The position numbers and the translations under genes are program-made. Under the pieces are notes generated by a model that had not been told where the DNA came from, did not search any database, and saw only the letters and a list, made by a program, of their open reading frames with translations. From Zoroaster sp. YZ-2022 (taxonomy: Eukaryota; Echinodermata; Asteroidea; Forcipulatida; Zoroasteridae), in contig CM055819.1 of the NCBI GenBank assembly GCA_029582265.1, positions 42,975,048 to 43,039,047 of the forward strand: a stretch of DNA of 64,000 nt, read 5' to 3'. Shown here piece by piece: positions 30,156 to 41,158 of this stretch. Position 1 is the first letter of the stretch. Each line of letters opens with the position of its first letter.

Positions 30156-31002
30156 TTTCCGTGATGCACGCTATGAACTTGACTTTCTGTGGCGACGCGT
30201 AAAAGTGTATACGTTATAGAATATAAATGCTGAATGCATCAGGTGAAGGATGACGTAGTGTATAAACAAGCCAATTAGGAGTCAATACCTCCAAGGCGAA
30301 TAGGTGCACACATCATCTAGTGACACATCAAGCCTTGTCTATCCGAGAGGTCAAAATAATAATTATGTTCATTCCTTTCGTGGGCAAAATTCTCCTCCTT
30401 CTTTAATAACACCTTGCCTAATAGAACAAGAAGCTCAAGTTTAAGTTCGTGTATTATGTATTAGGCAAATGATTATCCCCTAAGGTAGACAATAGTTGCC
30501 CATCAGTGACGGGGTAGGTGTGACGGTATTTAATGGCCCCTTTCCTAGACCGTTTTGTCGTAGTTGGTTGGGAGGAGTCTTAGGGTATTGCTGACAGAGG
30601 TGCATTGTGGTATTGTTTAGAGAGGCTTTCATATTTTCGGGGGTAGTTTTAAATGTTTAAATTGTTTATTTTACTTATTTATTTATTTATTTTGTTTGGG
30701 ATTGGAGGGCTAGCTATTATTACTTTGAATTGTTTTCACCTCAAATTTTTAATGCATGATAGACGCATATACGCAATTTATCGCTAAACAAAATTTGAAT
30801 ATTAATGTATGGCTATTTCAGAATTGTGTTCTGAGCGAATTATGACTACCTCTTTTAATGGCAAGGGCAAGTTCTACGAGCAGACAGCTGGGACCTCCAT
30901 GTATCATTTTATTCATTTATTTTCCTCAAAACTGTTACTTTGTGACGTTGACAATTGTTATCCAGCATATTTTTTTTTCATTTCACACATAAACAAGTCG
31001 TT

Positions 31003-31230
31003 CGGTCAACGGACGAGTCGGTCATTGTTCAACAAACGAGTCAGTCAATGGACGAGTTAATTCAACGGACGACTTGGTCATTGGTTCAACAAACGAGTCA
31101 GTCAATGGACGAGTTAATTCAACGGACGAGTTGGTCATTGGTTCAACAAACGAGTCAGTCAATGGACGAGTTAATTCAACGGACGAGACGATCAATGGAC
31201 TAGTTGGTGACGGACAACTCAGTCAACAGA
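31003..31230. repeat. Minisatellite, 57-bp unit
   Basis: About three full copies of a 57-bp unit built from the shorter motif CAACGGACGAGT(C/T), with degenerate half-units on both sides. It is open in one frame on the plus strand because 57 is a multiple of three, but nothing suggests a real protein. Confidence 0.85.
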
Positions 31231-32017
31231 CGAGTTGACTGCACCCCATTTTCATATGTAATATAAAGTGCTACCGATGAATTTGTTTAATTATAAACAT
31301 TTTTACTGCATGGGCCCTAAAAGTGTGTGGGCACAGTGTGCAGTGCAATAGAGAATGAAATGGTGGTATCGACTACTAATAACTGATTTTCCAAACAGTT
31401 GTATCTTATTTGAAGACAACATCCACCTTATTAAAGACAATATCCATTTATCTCACAGGCTTCATTAGCGCAAATTATTTGCCGTATTGTTCTTTAAGCT
31501 CATTGAAGGACCAAATAAATACTTTTCCCCGATTTGTTTCAGTTGGTTAATTGTGGTCACGAAATTACCAAAGCAATATTGATTTTCCTACAGGCCTAAG
31601 TCTAATCTTGAGGAACTTGTTTGATTATCAGATAACATTCAAACACATTTTATTATCCATATTTTCTCCTCCATACATTTAAATTTACCATATATTTACC
31701 ATTTATTACTTTACAATTTATTAATTATTAATTATTATTTTTTAACAATTAATTAATTTACCGTTTATTTTGGTTTTGTGTATCCCCCGTAATATGTATG
31801 ATAGACACATAATGGCAAGGTCCCCTCTGAAAATGTTTCCTTTGGTATACTGACTTTTGGGAAAATTTATACCAATTAATATGTAATATATGCCTGGTTA
31901 ACATGCACCAAAATGTATTTGGGAGAACCCATAATCCATTCTTTTGTTTACAGACAACCCAATCAACCTTTTTGGGTCCAGTTTTTCCTAAAATATGTTT
32001 TCGTGTTCCATGAACAA

Positions 32018-32190
32018 CTCAGTAATAGTACGTTTGTGTCCATGTACACCTCAGTAATAGTGCGTTTGTGTCCCATGTACACCTCGGTAATAGACAGTGC
32101 GTTTGTGTCCCATGTAGACCTCGGCAATAGTGCGTTTGTGTCCCATGTACACCTCGGTAATAGTGCGTTTGTGTCCCATGTACACCTCTT
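32018..32190. repeat. Minisatellite, ~33-bp unit
   Basis: About five copies of a unit containing GTAATAGTGCGTTTGTGTCC and CATGTACACCTC, with one copy carrying a 4-bp insertion (GACA near 32092). Confidence 0.88.
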
Positions 32191-33675
32191 AACCCTGTGT
32201 TCAATCGTCCTTGGACATAATCAACTTGTCCTGTTAATTTTGAACCTTGAAATCTACAACACCTGTGTCATTGCTACTTGTACTTGCAAGTAACTATCCA
32301 CACCGCATTTTAAACATGTTTGAGAAATATAAATAGATATTTAAATAATTATACACAGAATATTGAAATTTTCTTCTGAGATGTCTATAAATCAGTTTCA
32401 TGTATCGCTTTTTAATTTGTTTTCCAGGAATCATTGGACTGACGTGAAAGTCCATAGATGGACTCAAGACAACACATTATTGTTCACTTATTACTGGTCA
32501 GTACAGAGCCATTGCAAACTCCAGCTGGTACGTTTGTATAATTTAAATGGACAATAAAAAGGTTTATTATATTAAAAGGAAAACTATGTATTTTATCGGC
32601 AATTTCTAAATTGTTTTGGTTTCATTGGAACATTGAACATTTCCATTTAAAAGATAAACAATTACTGTAAAATTTTATATTTTAAGTATAGTCACAAGTG
32701 TGCCATAATTACTTGCATTGTGCAGATATTACACGAAACTGGCCATATAAATCATCTTTAATGGCTACTTTTTATTAATTTCTACAATTTGTTTCAGTTA
32801 GTTAATGCTCTAAATATTTATATTCTTTATCACCTAATTACTGATTTTATGTAATTGCTAACATGTTCTTAAGAAAAATGTTAGCCCTTATCCTTAAACT
32901 GTCCAAAAAGACTATTATTTGGAAAACCTTTGTTTGATATAAAACTGCATGTACCTGTTGGATGCGGACTTACTGTACATAAGTAATGATGGTGTCAGCT
33001 ATTAACGCCAAGTTGTAGCCACTTAGTGGTACTCTATTGTAGTTGACATGACGGATATAGCAACACCTTGAAATAAACTCAATTACCATCTACGTTTGCT
33101 TCTTAGTTTAATGGTAATGAAGTCCACAGTGTCCGAATTGGGCACGATCGGTCGATAATCAGCGCTCCAATATGTAAATGCACAAAACGATATAGTTATA
33201 ACACACGTGAATTAAAATGTCCATGTAATAAGGGAACCCACCGCCATAAAAAGGGTATATTCTTAATCTTTCACAGTGCATGATGTAAATTGTTGAACTA
33301 TAATTGTTTGTCTATATTACATAATGTCACCTGACAGTCTAAATATTAATAAGTCTCGTGATAATGTTAAATTAGTCATTACAACAAAATGGTGTCCATA
33401 TATTCATGAAAAACATGATGTAGCATCAAGTTTTTCTATGTTCCCAATCTGGTACTCCCTCTCTACACGTACATAACGTACATAACAAGTAGCATCCGGT
33501 AGTGTTAGCTTTTAAGGTAAGGTACATTATGATATTAGTTCAGAGCTTGTTTTCAAGTCGCCTCTAGTATTGTTTTCTTTTAGAGAAGAAAGGCCTGCTT
33601 TTCTGATAATAATTCACGGCTGTGAAATTTTTTTTCAAGGAAAATTAGTCAACAATTTAATTTTACCATTTTACC

Positions 33676-33746
33676 ATGGGCAAGTTTACAATGGAAATTC
33701 TAATCGCCAGCTCGCTATGCGTCGCACTGATCCATGCACACAGTAG
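33676..33746 (+). CDS. Possible first exon with signal peptide
   Basis: The start context ACCATGG is favourable, and the first 23 residues, 'MGKFTMEILIASSLCVALIHAHS', look like a signal peptide. A possible donor AGTAG|GTACGC follows at 33747. The frame stays open to 33909, but the sequence after the donor is not conserved-looking. No second exon was located. Treat it as a weak candidate. Confidence 0.3.
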
Positions 33747-33959
33747 GTACGCATGTCTTGATATTTATGCAGACGTCATCACCGAGAGCGAACACAAAGC
33801 TACCAGCTGGACTGCGGAAATAATGTTGGTGAAACAATCATCATGTATCTCGAACAGACAACAATTATTACCTGATATAAACATGCCAAGTGCTTCTAAA
33901 AGAGTCTAATCTGCAAAACTCATTGGCATAATATACACGCTAGTCTATATAGGAACTGC

Positions 33960-34394
33960 ATCAAATAACTTCTGTGAATCAAAAATAAAGTGATTAGTGA
34001 CATCTTATCTTTTTTTTTTTAATATGTTTGGTGACGTCATCAAAATTCAGATCGCCCCAAAGTAGCGGCATTTTTAAAAGGAATTATTTTCAAATCTCAG
34101 ACATTGAAACAAATCAGGTACTAACGTTATTTTATGATCACGAGGGAGTTTTATTGTATCATATATATGACCTTCAAATCACCTGATCTGATCTTTACAT
34201 CTAAACAGGAAGTTCAAATTCAACACATTGTAACGCAAAATTGATAGGTCTTTTGAATATGAAATTGATATTGTTATTATAAAAGATGATACACATTTGC
34301 AAAATATGATATTGACATCATCGATTATAATTTGATTGAACCGGAAAATCACACGAACACCGTGTGTTTGTTCAAACAAACACTTGAGCTCTAG
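33960..34394 (+). mobile_element. Helitron-like 3' end fragment
   Basis: It ends with a hairpin GTGTTTGTT-CA-AACAAACAC (34364-34383), seven bases, then CTAG at 34391-34394 followed by TTTT. The upstream sequence shares blocks with 28870-29250 (TTGGTGACGTCATC, GATTGAACCGGAA). The terminal layout is as at 27344 and 29252. Confidence 0.5.
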
Positions 34395-34705
34395 TTTTAC
34401 TTTTTCTTCGTCATCTTCTTCTCAGTGAGACGTATCTAACAAAAAACACATAGTTGCAAAGTTCACAGCACCTTCAAACTTAACACGTACTTAAACCTTA
34501 ACATGTAGTTGTACACAAAGTGGTGACGTCATGATATATCAAATTACAGATATCAGATATCAGATATCAAAGTTTAATAGTTCAAAAATCATATCTCATG
34601 AACCACAAAAGATACTTTCACAATCTTTGTATCATCTTAAACTATATCACATTTCGTTCACAGACATGACCCTAATCAGAACTCTCCTTCTGGTCGAAAC
34701 CGAAA
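34395..34705 (+). repeat. Copy of the Helitron-like internal block
   Basis: It shares ordered blocks with 27365-27660: CATAGTTGCAAAGTTCACAG, CTTAACATGTAGTTGTA, TGACGTCATGATATATC, ATATCTCATGAACCACAAAAGATA, and TCTCCTTCTGGTCGAAACCG. Confidence 0.7.
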
Positions 34706-34753
34706 ATTTATTATTATTAATAATAATAATAATAATAATTAATAATAATAATT

Positions 34754-34791
<38 letters not shown>
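34706..34791. repeat. TAA/ATT and AATC microsatellites
   Basis: An ATT/AAT run to about 34750 is followed by about nine CAAT units. Confidence 0.9.
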
Positions 34792-36155
34792 ATGCCACAA
34801 AGGAACAATCTAGAACACATGTTTCAGGGGAAAAGGAAAATTCCGGAAAGCGGACTTGCAAGCGCAAAGCTATTCCCGGTGGGGGCGAGAGTCTGTGCTT
34901 GAGGGCCCCGGACAAGTTTATATTCTAGGAGCTCTCTGTTGCAAAATGAGCGTTTTCAGTATTGTGGCTCATGATGCGTTGTGAACAACTATTTAATTTC
35001 CCAACCCAACGGTCACTATAAATTAAACCTTACTGATGGAATTCTTGCGCCAGGGATATTGAACAATAGATTTTTGCGACGTAAGCTTCATACTCAGTGC
35101 TTTCGAGTGTCTGCAGGGAAAAAATCCACAGGCGACTGTAAATTTATTTCCCGACACTCGAATGCACTTATCAACGTAAACCTACTTTCCTGACTCATGG
35201 GGTCTATTGTTGGGCAACGGGCACATTTCCAGTGAATTTTTAAGCATATGCAAGTAAATGGTCTGCCAAATTCTTACCTGGTTTTCTACTGAGTGGGAGC
35301 AACTGTAATAAAACATAGGATTACAGTAAATATGTGGTACTATACGTACATTACAGTACCTTTTATTTCTGCCATCATTTTGGAACATCAACATTAATTA
35401 ATTTTGCATGTGTTAATAAACAGTACACCTAATTTTACAAGTGTTCTGGCATGATAGTTTCGAGTTAACAAGCAAGTCAGTTAAACTTACTGATATTTTG
35501 GATTGTCATTTGGTTTCGTAGTAGTCGAGGTATAACATTCACAATTTTTCTTTCATGTATCATTAGCCAGGCGCGAGTGAATACCAGTGCGGTAGTCGTG
35601 TACATGTGGAAGTCACAGACCTTAAGAGTGGATTTACATGTAAGGCTTTGGATCAATATAAAGTGCGAAAGATGGACTTCGAGTCCGGCGGGTCGGCTTT
35701 TCCTCTCATATTGGTCTCCAGTTAGCACTCATGGCACTCATTTAAGTGTGGAACTTGAACATCGGCTCAGAATCGAATGGTTATTTTGAATTGGATTTCA
35801 ACCGAGAGAAGTAGGTCTTGGAATTAGTCAACCATTAAAAGGACTCTACTTGGACTCGACTACAACACTGATGAATACTTAATTTTGAGGAATGCCAGAA
35901 AAATGGATGTACTGTACATGTAAAGCCCGACTCTCCTCTAGTTACTAAATCATGTGCAAGCAAAACAGTACATATTGCCTTCACAAAATGTTCCAAATGG
36001 CTACTCCGCATTATGTACACTAGTTTGAGCAGAGTCACAATCACAAAGGATAATTACAATGTGTGCATCGATTGAAACTTCATGGTCAGAACAAACTTTG
36101 TTTGCATTACTTAACCTTTACATAATGTTGCGGTGACCATTTTTTTTTTTTTTTT
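34792..36155. other. Intergenic DNA; interspersed repeat at 35570-35870
   Basis: 35570-35870 resembles the right arm of the inverted repeat at 37490-37615 (shared GAATTAGTCAACCAT, AAAAGGACT, GGACT(T/C)GACTACAACACTG). A poly-T run lies at 36140-36155, just before a retrotransposon fragment. No exon is supported. Confidence 0.55.
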
Positions 36156-36760
36156 GTACATTGTAAGTGATTCTGTTGTGGACACTGTTGTTCAAGCAAA
36201 AGATCTTGGTGTCATCATTGATCAGAACCTCTCTATGATACCTCATGTCAATAATATCTGTGGTCTGGCTTCACTCGCAATTAGAAACATCAGCCGTATT
36301 CGTAAATACCTGGACAGAAAGAGCACCGAGAAGTTAGTACATGCTTTTGTTTCATCAAAGCTGGATACATGTGACAGTGTTTTGCACAGCCTTCCGTACT
36401 TTCAAATTAACAAACGTATTCAAAATGCTGCAGCCCGGTTGGTTACTTTGAGCAAGAAGCGGGATCATATTACACCCATTTTACAAGACCTTCATTGGCT
36501 GACTGTAAAGAAGCGCATCGCTTACAAACTCATGCTTTTAACATTCAAAGCTCTCAACGGCCAAGCACCAAACTACCTACGTGAACTGATTTGCATCAAG
36601 GAACCTTCGCGTACTCTAAGATCAAATGCTGCGAAACAGATGCACCAGGATTTCACGCCTATTCTTAGCGATAAGTGCAACTGGCGTTCTTTAACTTGCA
36701 GTACACGGGACCTAAGGCTTTATGTCCCATGCGAAGGACAACGCAATTGGGTAAATTGAC
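36156..36760 (+). pseudogene. CR1/L2-like retrotransposon fragment (C-terminal part)
   Basis: A continuous frame encodes the region after the RT palm: 'AKDLGVIIDQNLSMIPHV', 'RNISRIRKYLD', 'LVHAFVSSKLDTCDSVL', 'QNAAARLVT', 'HITPILQDLHWL', 'RIAYKLMLLTFKALNGQAPNYL'. The 'LGV.ID' and 'AARL...L.WLPV..RI.YK' blocks are diagnostic of CR1/L2. The last 45 residues are out of pattern, so a frameshift or deletion has removed the true end. There is no RT catalytic core and no tail. Confidence 0.85.
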
Positions 36761-37059
36761 TTTCCTTGGGACACAAGTGGTGCGACTGGGAACCTAAGAC
36801 CACCATCATAACCACCTCCTCTTAATTTGAGTACTCCCTCCCCACTTCACCGGTCATAAAAACAAATCCAATTTTGTAATGAGTCACTTTTGGAGATGTG
36901 TGAACACATCATAATACTTGAACACAAGTATGATGATGTCATGTGGCCCAATTTAAAGGTGGAGACCCCGCCCACAAAAAATACATATAATTACTAGAGA
37001 AGAAATAGTTGGGCGTGGATCTGTGCGATCGCAACATCGCGCTGTCCTCTCACGCCCTC

Positions 37060-37757
37060 TATCATATCGCGCAAGCTCTGCCCTGCACAATCGATACACA
37101 GATAGATGGCGCCCTCTCTACCCTGCGCTGCAAGCACGATCTACCGAAGTTTGCGCCATCGATGTTTTGCCTGCGCAAACACTAGATTGTCAGATTGCGC
37201 CACTGTTGACGAATCCAAGCCGAGTTCTTTTCGTGGTTGACTAATTCCAAGACCTAGTTCACTCAGGTCAAATCCAATCCCAAACAAAAACCATTGGCAT
37301 TCAATTCCGAGCCCATGTTCAAGTTCCATACCTTAAAAGATTGGATGGCTTAGTTTAGATCAATATTAGAGGAAAAGCCGACCATTCGGAGTCAAAGCCA
37401 GACTGTAGTCCGGCTTCAAGTCCGAAGTCCATTTTTCATCCGTAATATTGATCTCAAGTAAGCCCTAAATCCACTCTTTTAAGGTCTGGGACTTGCACAT
37501 GGAGTCACTATCGAATGTCAATGGCTTTTATTGGGATTGGATTTGACCAGAGAGAACTACGTCTTTGAATTAGTCAACCATGAAAAGGACTTGGCTTGGA
37601 CTTGACTACAACACTGGCGCAATCCGATGATGTATTGTTTGCGCAAACAACAACAATCGATTGCACAAACATCGGTAGATCGTGCAAGCAGTGCAGGGTA
37701 CATAGGGCGCTATCTATCTATCCATCGATCGTGCAGGGCAAAGCTTGGACTCCACTA
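37060..37757. repeat. Long inverted repeat (foldback-like), ~270-bp arms
   Basis: 37060-37330 is complementary to 37490-37757 with roughly 80 percent identity by eye. Shared blocks include TGCCCTGCAC, GCACGATCTACCGA, TTGCGCAAACA, GGTTGACTAATTC and GGTCAAATCCAATCCCAA. The right arm is also related to 35570-35870. No target duplication was identified. Confidence 0.7.
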
Positions 37758-37814
37758 CAACACTACCGTTTGATCTCGCAGCGCGTTCTAGTGATCGCGT
37801 AGATGCACTGATCG

Positions 37815-38869
37815 CGCCCATTTTGGGTTAAAGTGGAGAATGCAGTGATGTGTTGTAATAATGGAGTACAATGTTTCAGTGAAAGTTTCTCTTGTAAAAT
37901 ACTGAATTTCAATGCGTGATTATACGCGTGGACGTCTGGAGCGCCAGTTTTTGATACGCACAGAATTGTTGTCATCCAAAAAATTATGTTGGTATAATGA
38001 CACACCCCCAAACTAGAAAATTTCATGGTGGCACAGAAAATGTACTCAAGAAAAAAAAACAGTTGAATCATGCTTTATCTTATTCCAGATGGTTGTAAAA
38101 TTGGTTACAATCTTGAAAATAACAAGACTTTTTTTTTTACAATTGTTAAATATAATGGAATAATTTGGAAAAGCTCTCAAAACTTGTAATCAATATTCTT
38201 GAAAGACGAATAAAATGGATGGTGGTAACAATTTTTGCAAAAAGTACTTTCAAACTTAGAAATTTGTTAAAATGCTGCTATCAATTTGTCAAATAATAGA
38301 TTTCTTTTCATTACCATGATATTTATATTTAATTTTCTCAATAAATTTTCACGACTGACCAAGTGAGCATCAATGAATCAAGTAGCCTTCGTTCGCTTTT
38401 TCTATAAGAAACATGTCCATTTTGAGGATCCGTATTTCTTTAAAAAAATCATTGCAAATGCAAACCATTCCTATGTTTTTATTTCCACACCCAACAGCTT
38501 ACGTTGGCAGCATATAACAATAAAATCAAAGATGCTCATGAAACAAAAATTAGGTCATGTGTGTATACATCCCTTAATATTTGTATCTAGTAAAATCAGT
38601 GGTTAAACAACTTTGTCCTTTTTCACTAACACTAACTTTCCACTAAATCATACAATTTCTAGCTAAGCTAAGTTTATGCAACGAGTAATACGCCATAGTT
38701 GTGTAAGTGTTCTGAGAAAGCCAAAGGTAAGTGCGTCATTTCACGAGTGCGGCGAATTACGTACAGGTACGATAGCTAAGGCAATTCATTTTTTAACCAC
38801 ATACTGACACAGGGCAATGAGAACAGCAACATGGTCTGTGTCACTGTGGAATGAGCAATACAATTAATG
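37815..38869. other. Intergenic, nothing recognised
   Basis: AT-rich. No repeat copy or exon could be supported. Confidence 0.55.
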
Positions 38870-39592
38870 TCAGTAGAGAGGTACCTGTATCGCATCTTCC
38901 ACGATTCGCTTGCCCCGGTTGACGATGAAACGAATGAGACATGATTTCCTTTCCTGTCTCTGTTGCTCGGCATACGCCAGCAATTGGAGGCGATTTGTCA
39001 GCCCCATTACAACGACCAGTTGAGATACATCGTATGGAGTTAGCTTGGGTGCCCCCTTCTTACGCCCTCTGCCGTCTAATGGCTCGCTTTCGTGAGCGAC
39101 AACCTCTGAAAAAGAAGTGAGCGATGTTTGAGTGGGCTGGGCAACAGCTCGAGAGGCAGCATTAGTAACTAGTGCAAACGTAGTAGCTATATCTGGATGT
39201 CCTTTCGATTGTAAATATTGTTGGTCAGTTTTAGTGACGTATTTCCATTGGCTAAATTAAATGGTTACAAACTCGTAACCACCGCTGAATTCTGTCCGAC
39301 CATCTTCGTGAAATTCTTGCGAACACATCCATTGAAGTACGTGCATTGCCACATTGTGCAAATGCATCAAGGACTTGTTGAAATATTGACGAGACGGTAT
39401 GTTTACAGCGCAGCTGTACGTGATTAGGGAAACCTGACGGACTTGACGGGCATTTAAATCATTCGACATTAGTACGACCGCAAAATGAATGTTGTCAAAA
39501 TGAATTGGCACTGACGAGTAGTCGTACACTGTAAAAGTGGTGCTACACCCCGATATATATAGGCAGCGGAATGAGCCGGGCATTGTGCACAC
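38870..39592 (-). CDS. Candidate host coding region at the left duplication edge, unknown product
   Basis: On the minus strand one frame is open from 39592 to 39260, interrupted by a single TAA (39259-39257), and open again from 39256 to a TGA at 38872-38870. The second part reads like a conserved soluble protein: 'YVTKTDQQYLQSKGHPDIATTF', 'GRGRKKGAPKLTPYDVSQLVVVMGLTNRLQLLAYAEQQ', 'IRFIVNRGKRIVEDAIQ'. It may end at a donor CAG|GTACCT (38885) or at the TGA. An acceptor TTTAG at 39252 could open it as an exon. Upstream, a TATATATA near 39556-39563 precedes the 39.6-39.3 kb reading. Copy 2 (52128-51814) has one extra A in an A-run. There the frame reads through 'QYFKQVFDAFAQCGNARTSMDVFARI', so copy 1 may be frameshifted. 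Family not recognised. Confidence 0.45.
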
Positions 39593-39919
39593 TTTTCAAA
39601 AGAGACTACGCTGGTCCCATCAAAGTGTGTAACGGTTTACAATATACTTTTCCCCCAACCCCAACCCTGTCCATTAGAAACATACACACACGGTTAACCA
39701 CTTTGTAAACCGTCTCGTGTAAAGTTCAGATAGTCTTAAAAGTCATATTCTACTTAGAAATGGTAAACCGATGGCCTTTACAGTTTGTTTATATACTAGG
39801 TGTTACATAACTACTGCCATGCAATAACCAGGTGCACATAATACATCGGTGAAGGGCAAACATCAAAACATCTAGAGGTGTTGGCCTTTACCATGTCGTT
39901 TTAGGTGGTCTTATGGAGT

Positions 39920-40283
39920 GTCGTGGCCGAGCGGTCTGGCTTACCGGACTCAAGTTCTGGTGTTAGCAGCAGAATGTGGGTTCGAATCCCGGCCGTGACA
40001 CTTGTGTCCTTCAGCAAGACACTTAACCATAATTGCTTCTCTCCACCCAGGGGTTAAATGGGTACCTGTGAGTGCAGAGTTGGTTGATTAGCCCTATACG
40101 CGCTGTAATGGCAGCAATTGAGCTGTATACTCCCCAGGGAGCTGAGATGGTTTCAGGAATGATTTATGAGCCTTATGAGCAGGGGTAATAATATAATGCG
40201 CCTTGAGCACCACTCAGTTGGTGGATACGTGCGCTATATAAGTCCACTTATTATTATTGTTGTTGTTGTTGTTGTTGTTGTTG
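39920..40283 (+). mobile_element. tRNA-Leu-derived SINE, copy 1
   Basis: It begins with a tRNA-Leu(CAA)-like head (39920-40001): GTCGTGGCCGAGCGGTCTGG, anticodon loop CTCAAGT, B box GGTTCGAATCC. A central domain with TTCAGCAAGACACTTAACC and GGGGTTAAATGGGTACCTG follows, then an L2/CR1-like tail GCGCTATATAAGTCCACTTATT and a TTG microsatellite (about 8 units). Pol III A and B boxes are present. The tail suggests mobilisation by a CR1/L2-type enzyme. Confidence 0.88.
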
Positions 40284-40479
40284 TGTTTTCTTTATATTTC
40301 TGTACCGATTTGGTAGAGAAATGTGATTTCGTAGTAAATACATTATTCTAAAATCTCAAATCGCATAAGGTGATTGGTCTACATAAATTTGTCTATTTTA
40401 CTATTCAAAATACATCAATAAATGAATAATTGATTGGCACATAGAACTGGTAATGCCCCGTTCTCATATTCACGATTAT

Positions 40480-41040
40480 GGCCAGGATTCGCCACGATTC
40501 ACCTGTTCGTGGACAGTCGGGAGGACAGTCGTAACGGGGTCGTGAATGATCCTGGAGGTTCGTGGGGGATCGGGGAAGGTCGGGAAGGGTCCACGAATGT
40601 TTCAAACTGTTTGAAACTTTCGTGGCTCAGCCACGATTATTTTGAAATGCAGCACTATCGCAACACCATCGTAACACATTCGTAGGGCTGTCGGCAGCCA
40701 TTCGTGGCCATTCGTGGCTGTTCGTGGGCAGTTCGTGAGCACCTGGCACGATGCCACTACGCTGCCAGTAAGTATGTATTCCGACAAGCCACGTATGTCC
40801 TACGCATCTACGCACCCACTACGACTCCACTGCGATCAACCCACGATCTCCCCACGATCCCCCACGATCTCCCCACGATCCCCCACGATCCCCCGCGATC
40901 CCGCTACGAACACCCACGATTCCCCACGATTCCCCAGGATCCCGTTACGATCCCCCACGACTCACCACGATCCCACTACGATCACCCACGACTCCCACGA
41001 TCCCTCACGACTGCGCTACGAATGTGTCGCGAATGTGTCA
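40480..41040. promoter_or_regulatory. Harbinger left subterminal ACGAT array
   Basis: Dozens of CACGAT, TACGA or TCGTGG motifs occur in both orientations, densest at 40845-41010 where CCCCACGATC is repeated in near-tandem. The right subterminal region (44810-45200) has the same motif as TCGTGG/TCGTAG. Such clusters in Harbinger elements are plausible binding sites for the Myb-like protein or the transposase. Confidence 0.6.
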
Positions 41041-41066
41041 CGCATGCGCGTGGCTGTTTCCAGCCA

Positions 41067-41075
41067 GATAAAAGG
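41067..41075 (+). promoter_or_regulatory. TATA-like box of the Myb-like gene, copy 1
   Basis: GATAAAAGG lies 84 bp before the ATG at 41159. The same motif occurs at 53608-53616 in copy 2. Confidence 0.5.
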
Positions 41076-41158
41076 ACGCGCCTGGAGCCAACAACTTCAG
41101 TTGCCTCCAAGATTTCATAGAGTTCACATCTACCTCTTACAGTGCTATATTCACAACC

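Larger units (their letters stand above)
30156..33655. other. Intergenic DNA with two minisatellites
   Basis: It includes the upstream region of the minus-strand secreted-protein gene. A minus-strand TATATTCTATAA lies near 30217-30228, about 65 bp before that ATG. Minisatellites are at 31003-31230 and 32018-32190. Elsewhere it is AT-rich with no supportable exon. Confidence 0.55.

Noticed and set aside
30955..31203. 82-residue repetitive protein
   Set aside because: Created by a 57-bp minisatellite. No start context or splice evidence.
32019..32204. 'GTQTH' repeat protein, minus strand
   Set aside because: Translation of a minisatellite with non-triplet indels.
38373..38606. 77-residue plus-strand frame
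   Set aside because: Composition is that of translated AT-rich DNA. No signal, domain or splice support.
40166..40351. Poly-valine protein
   Set aside because: Translation of the SINE's TTG microsatellite.
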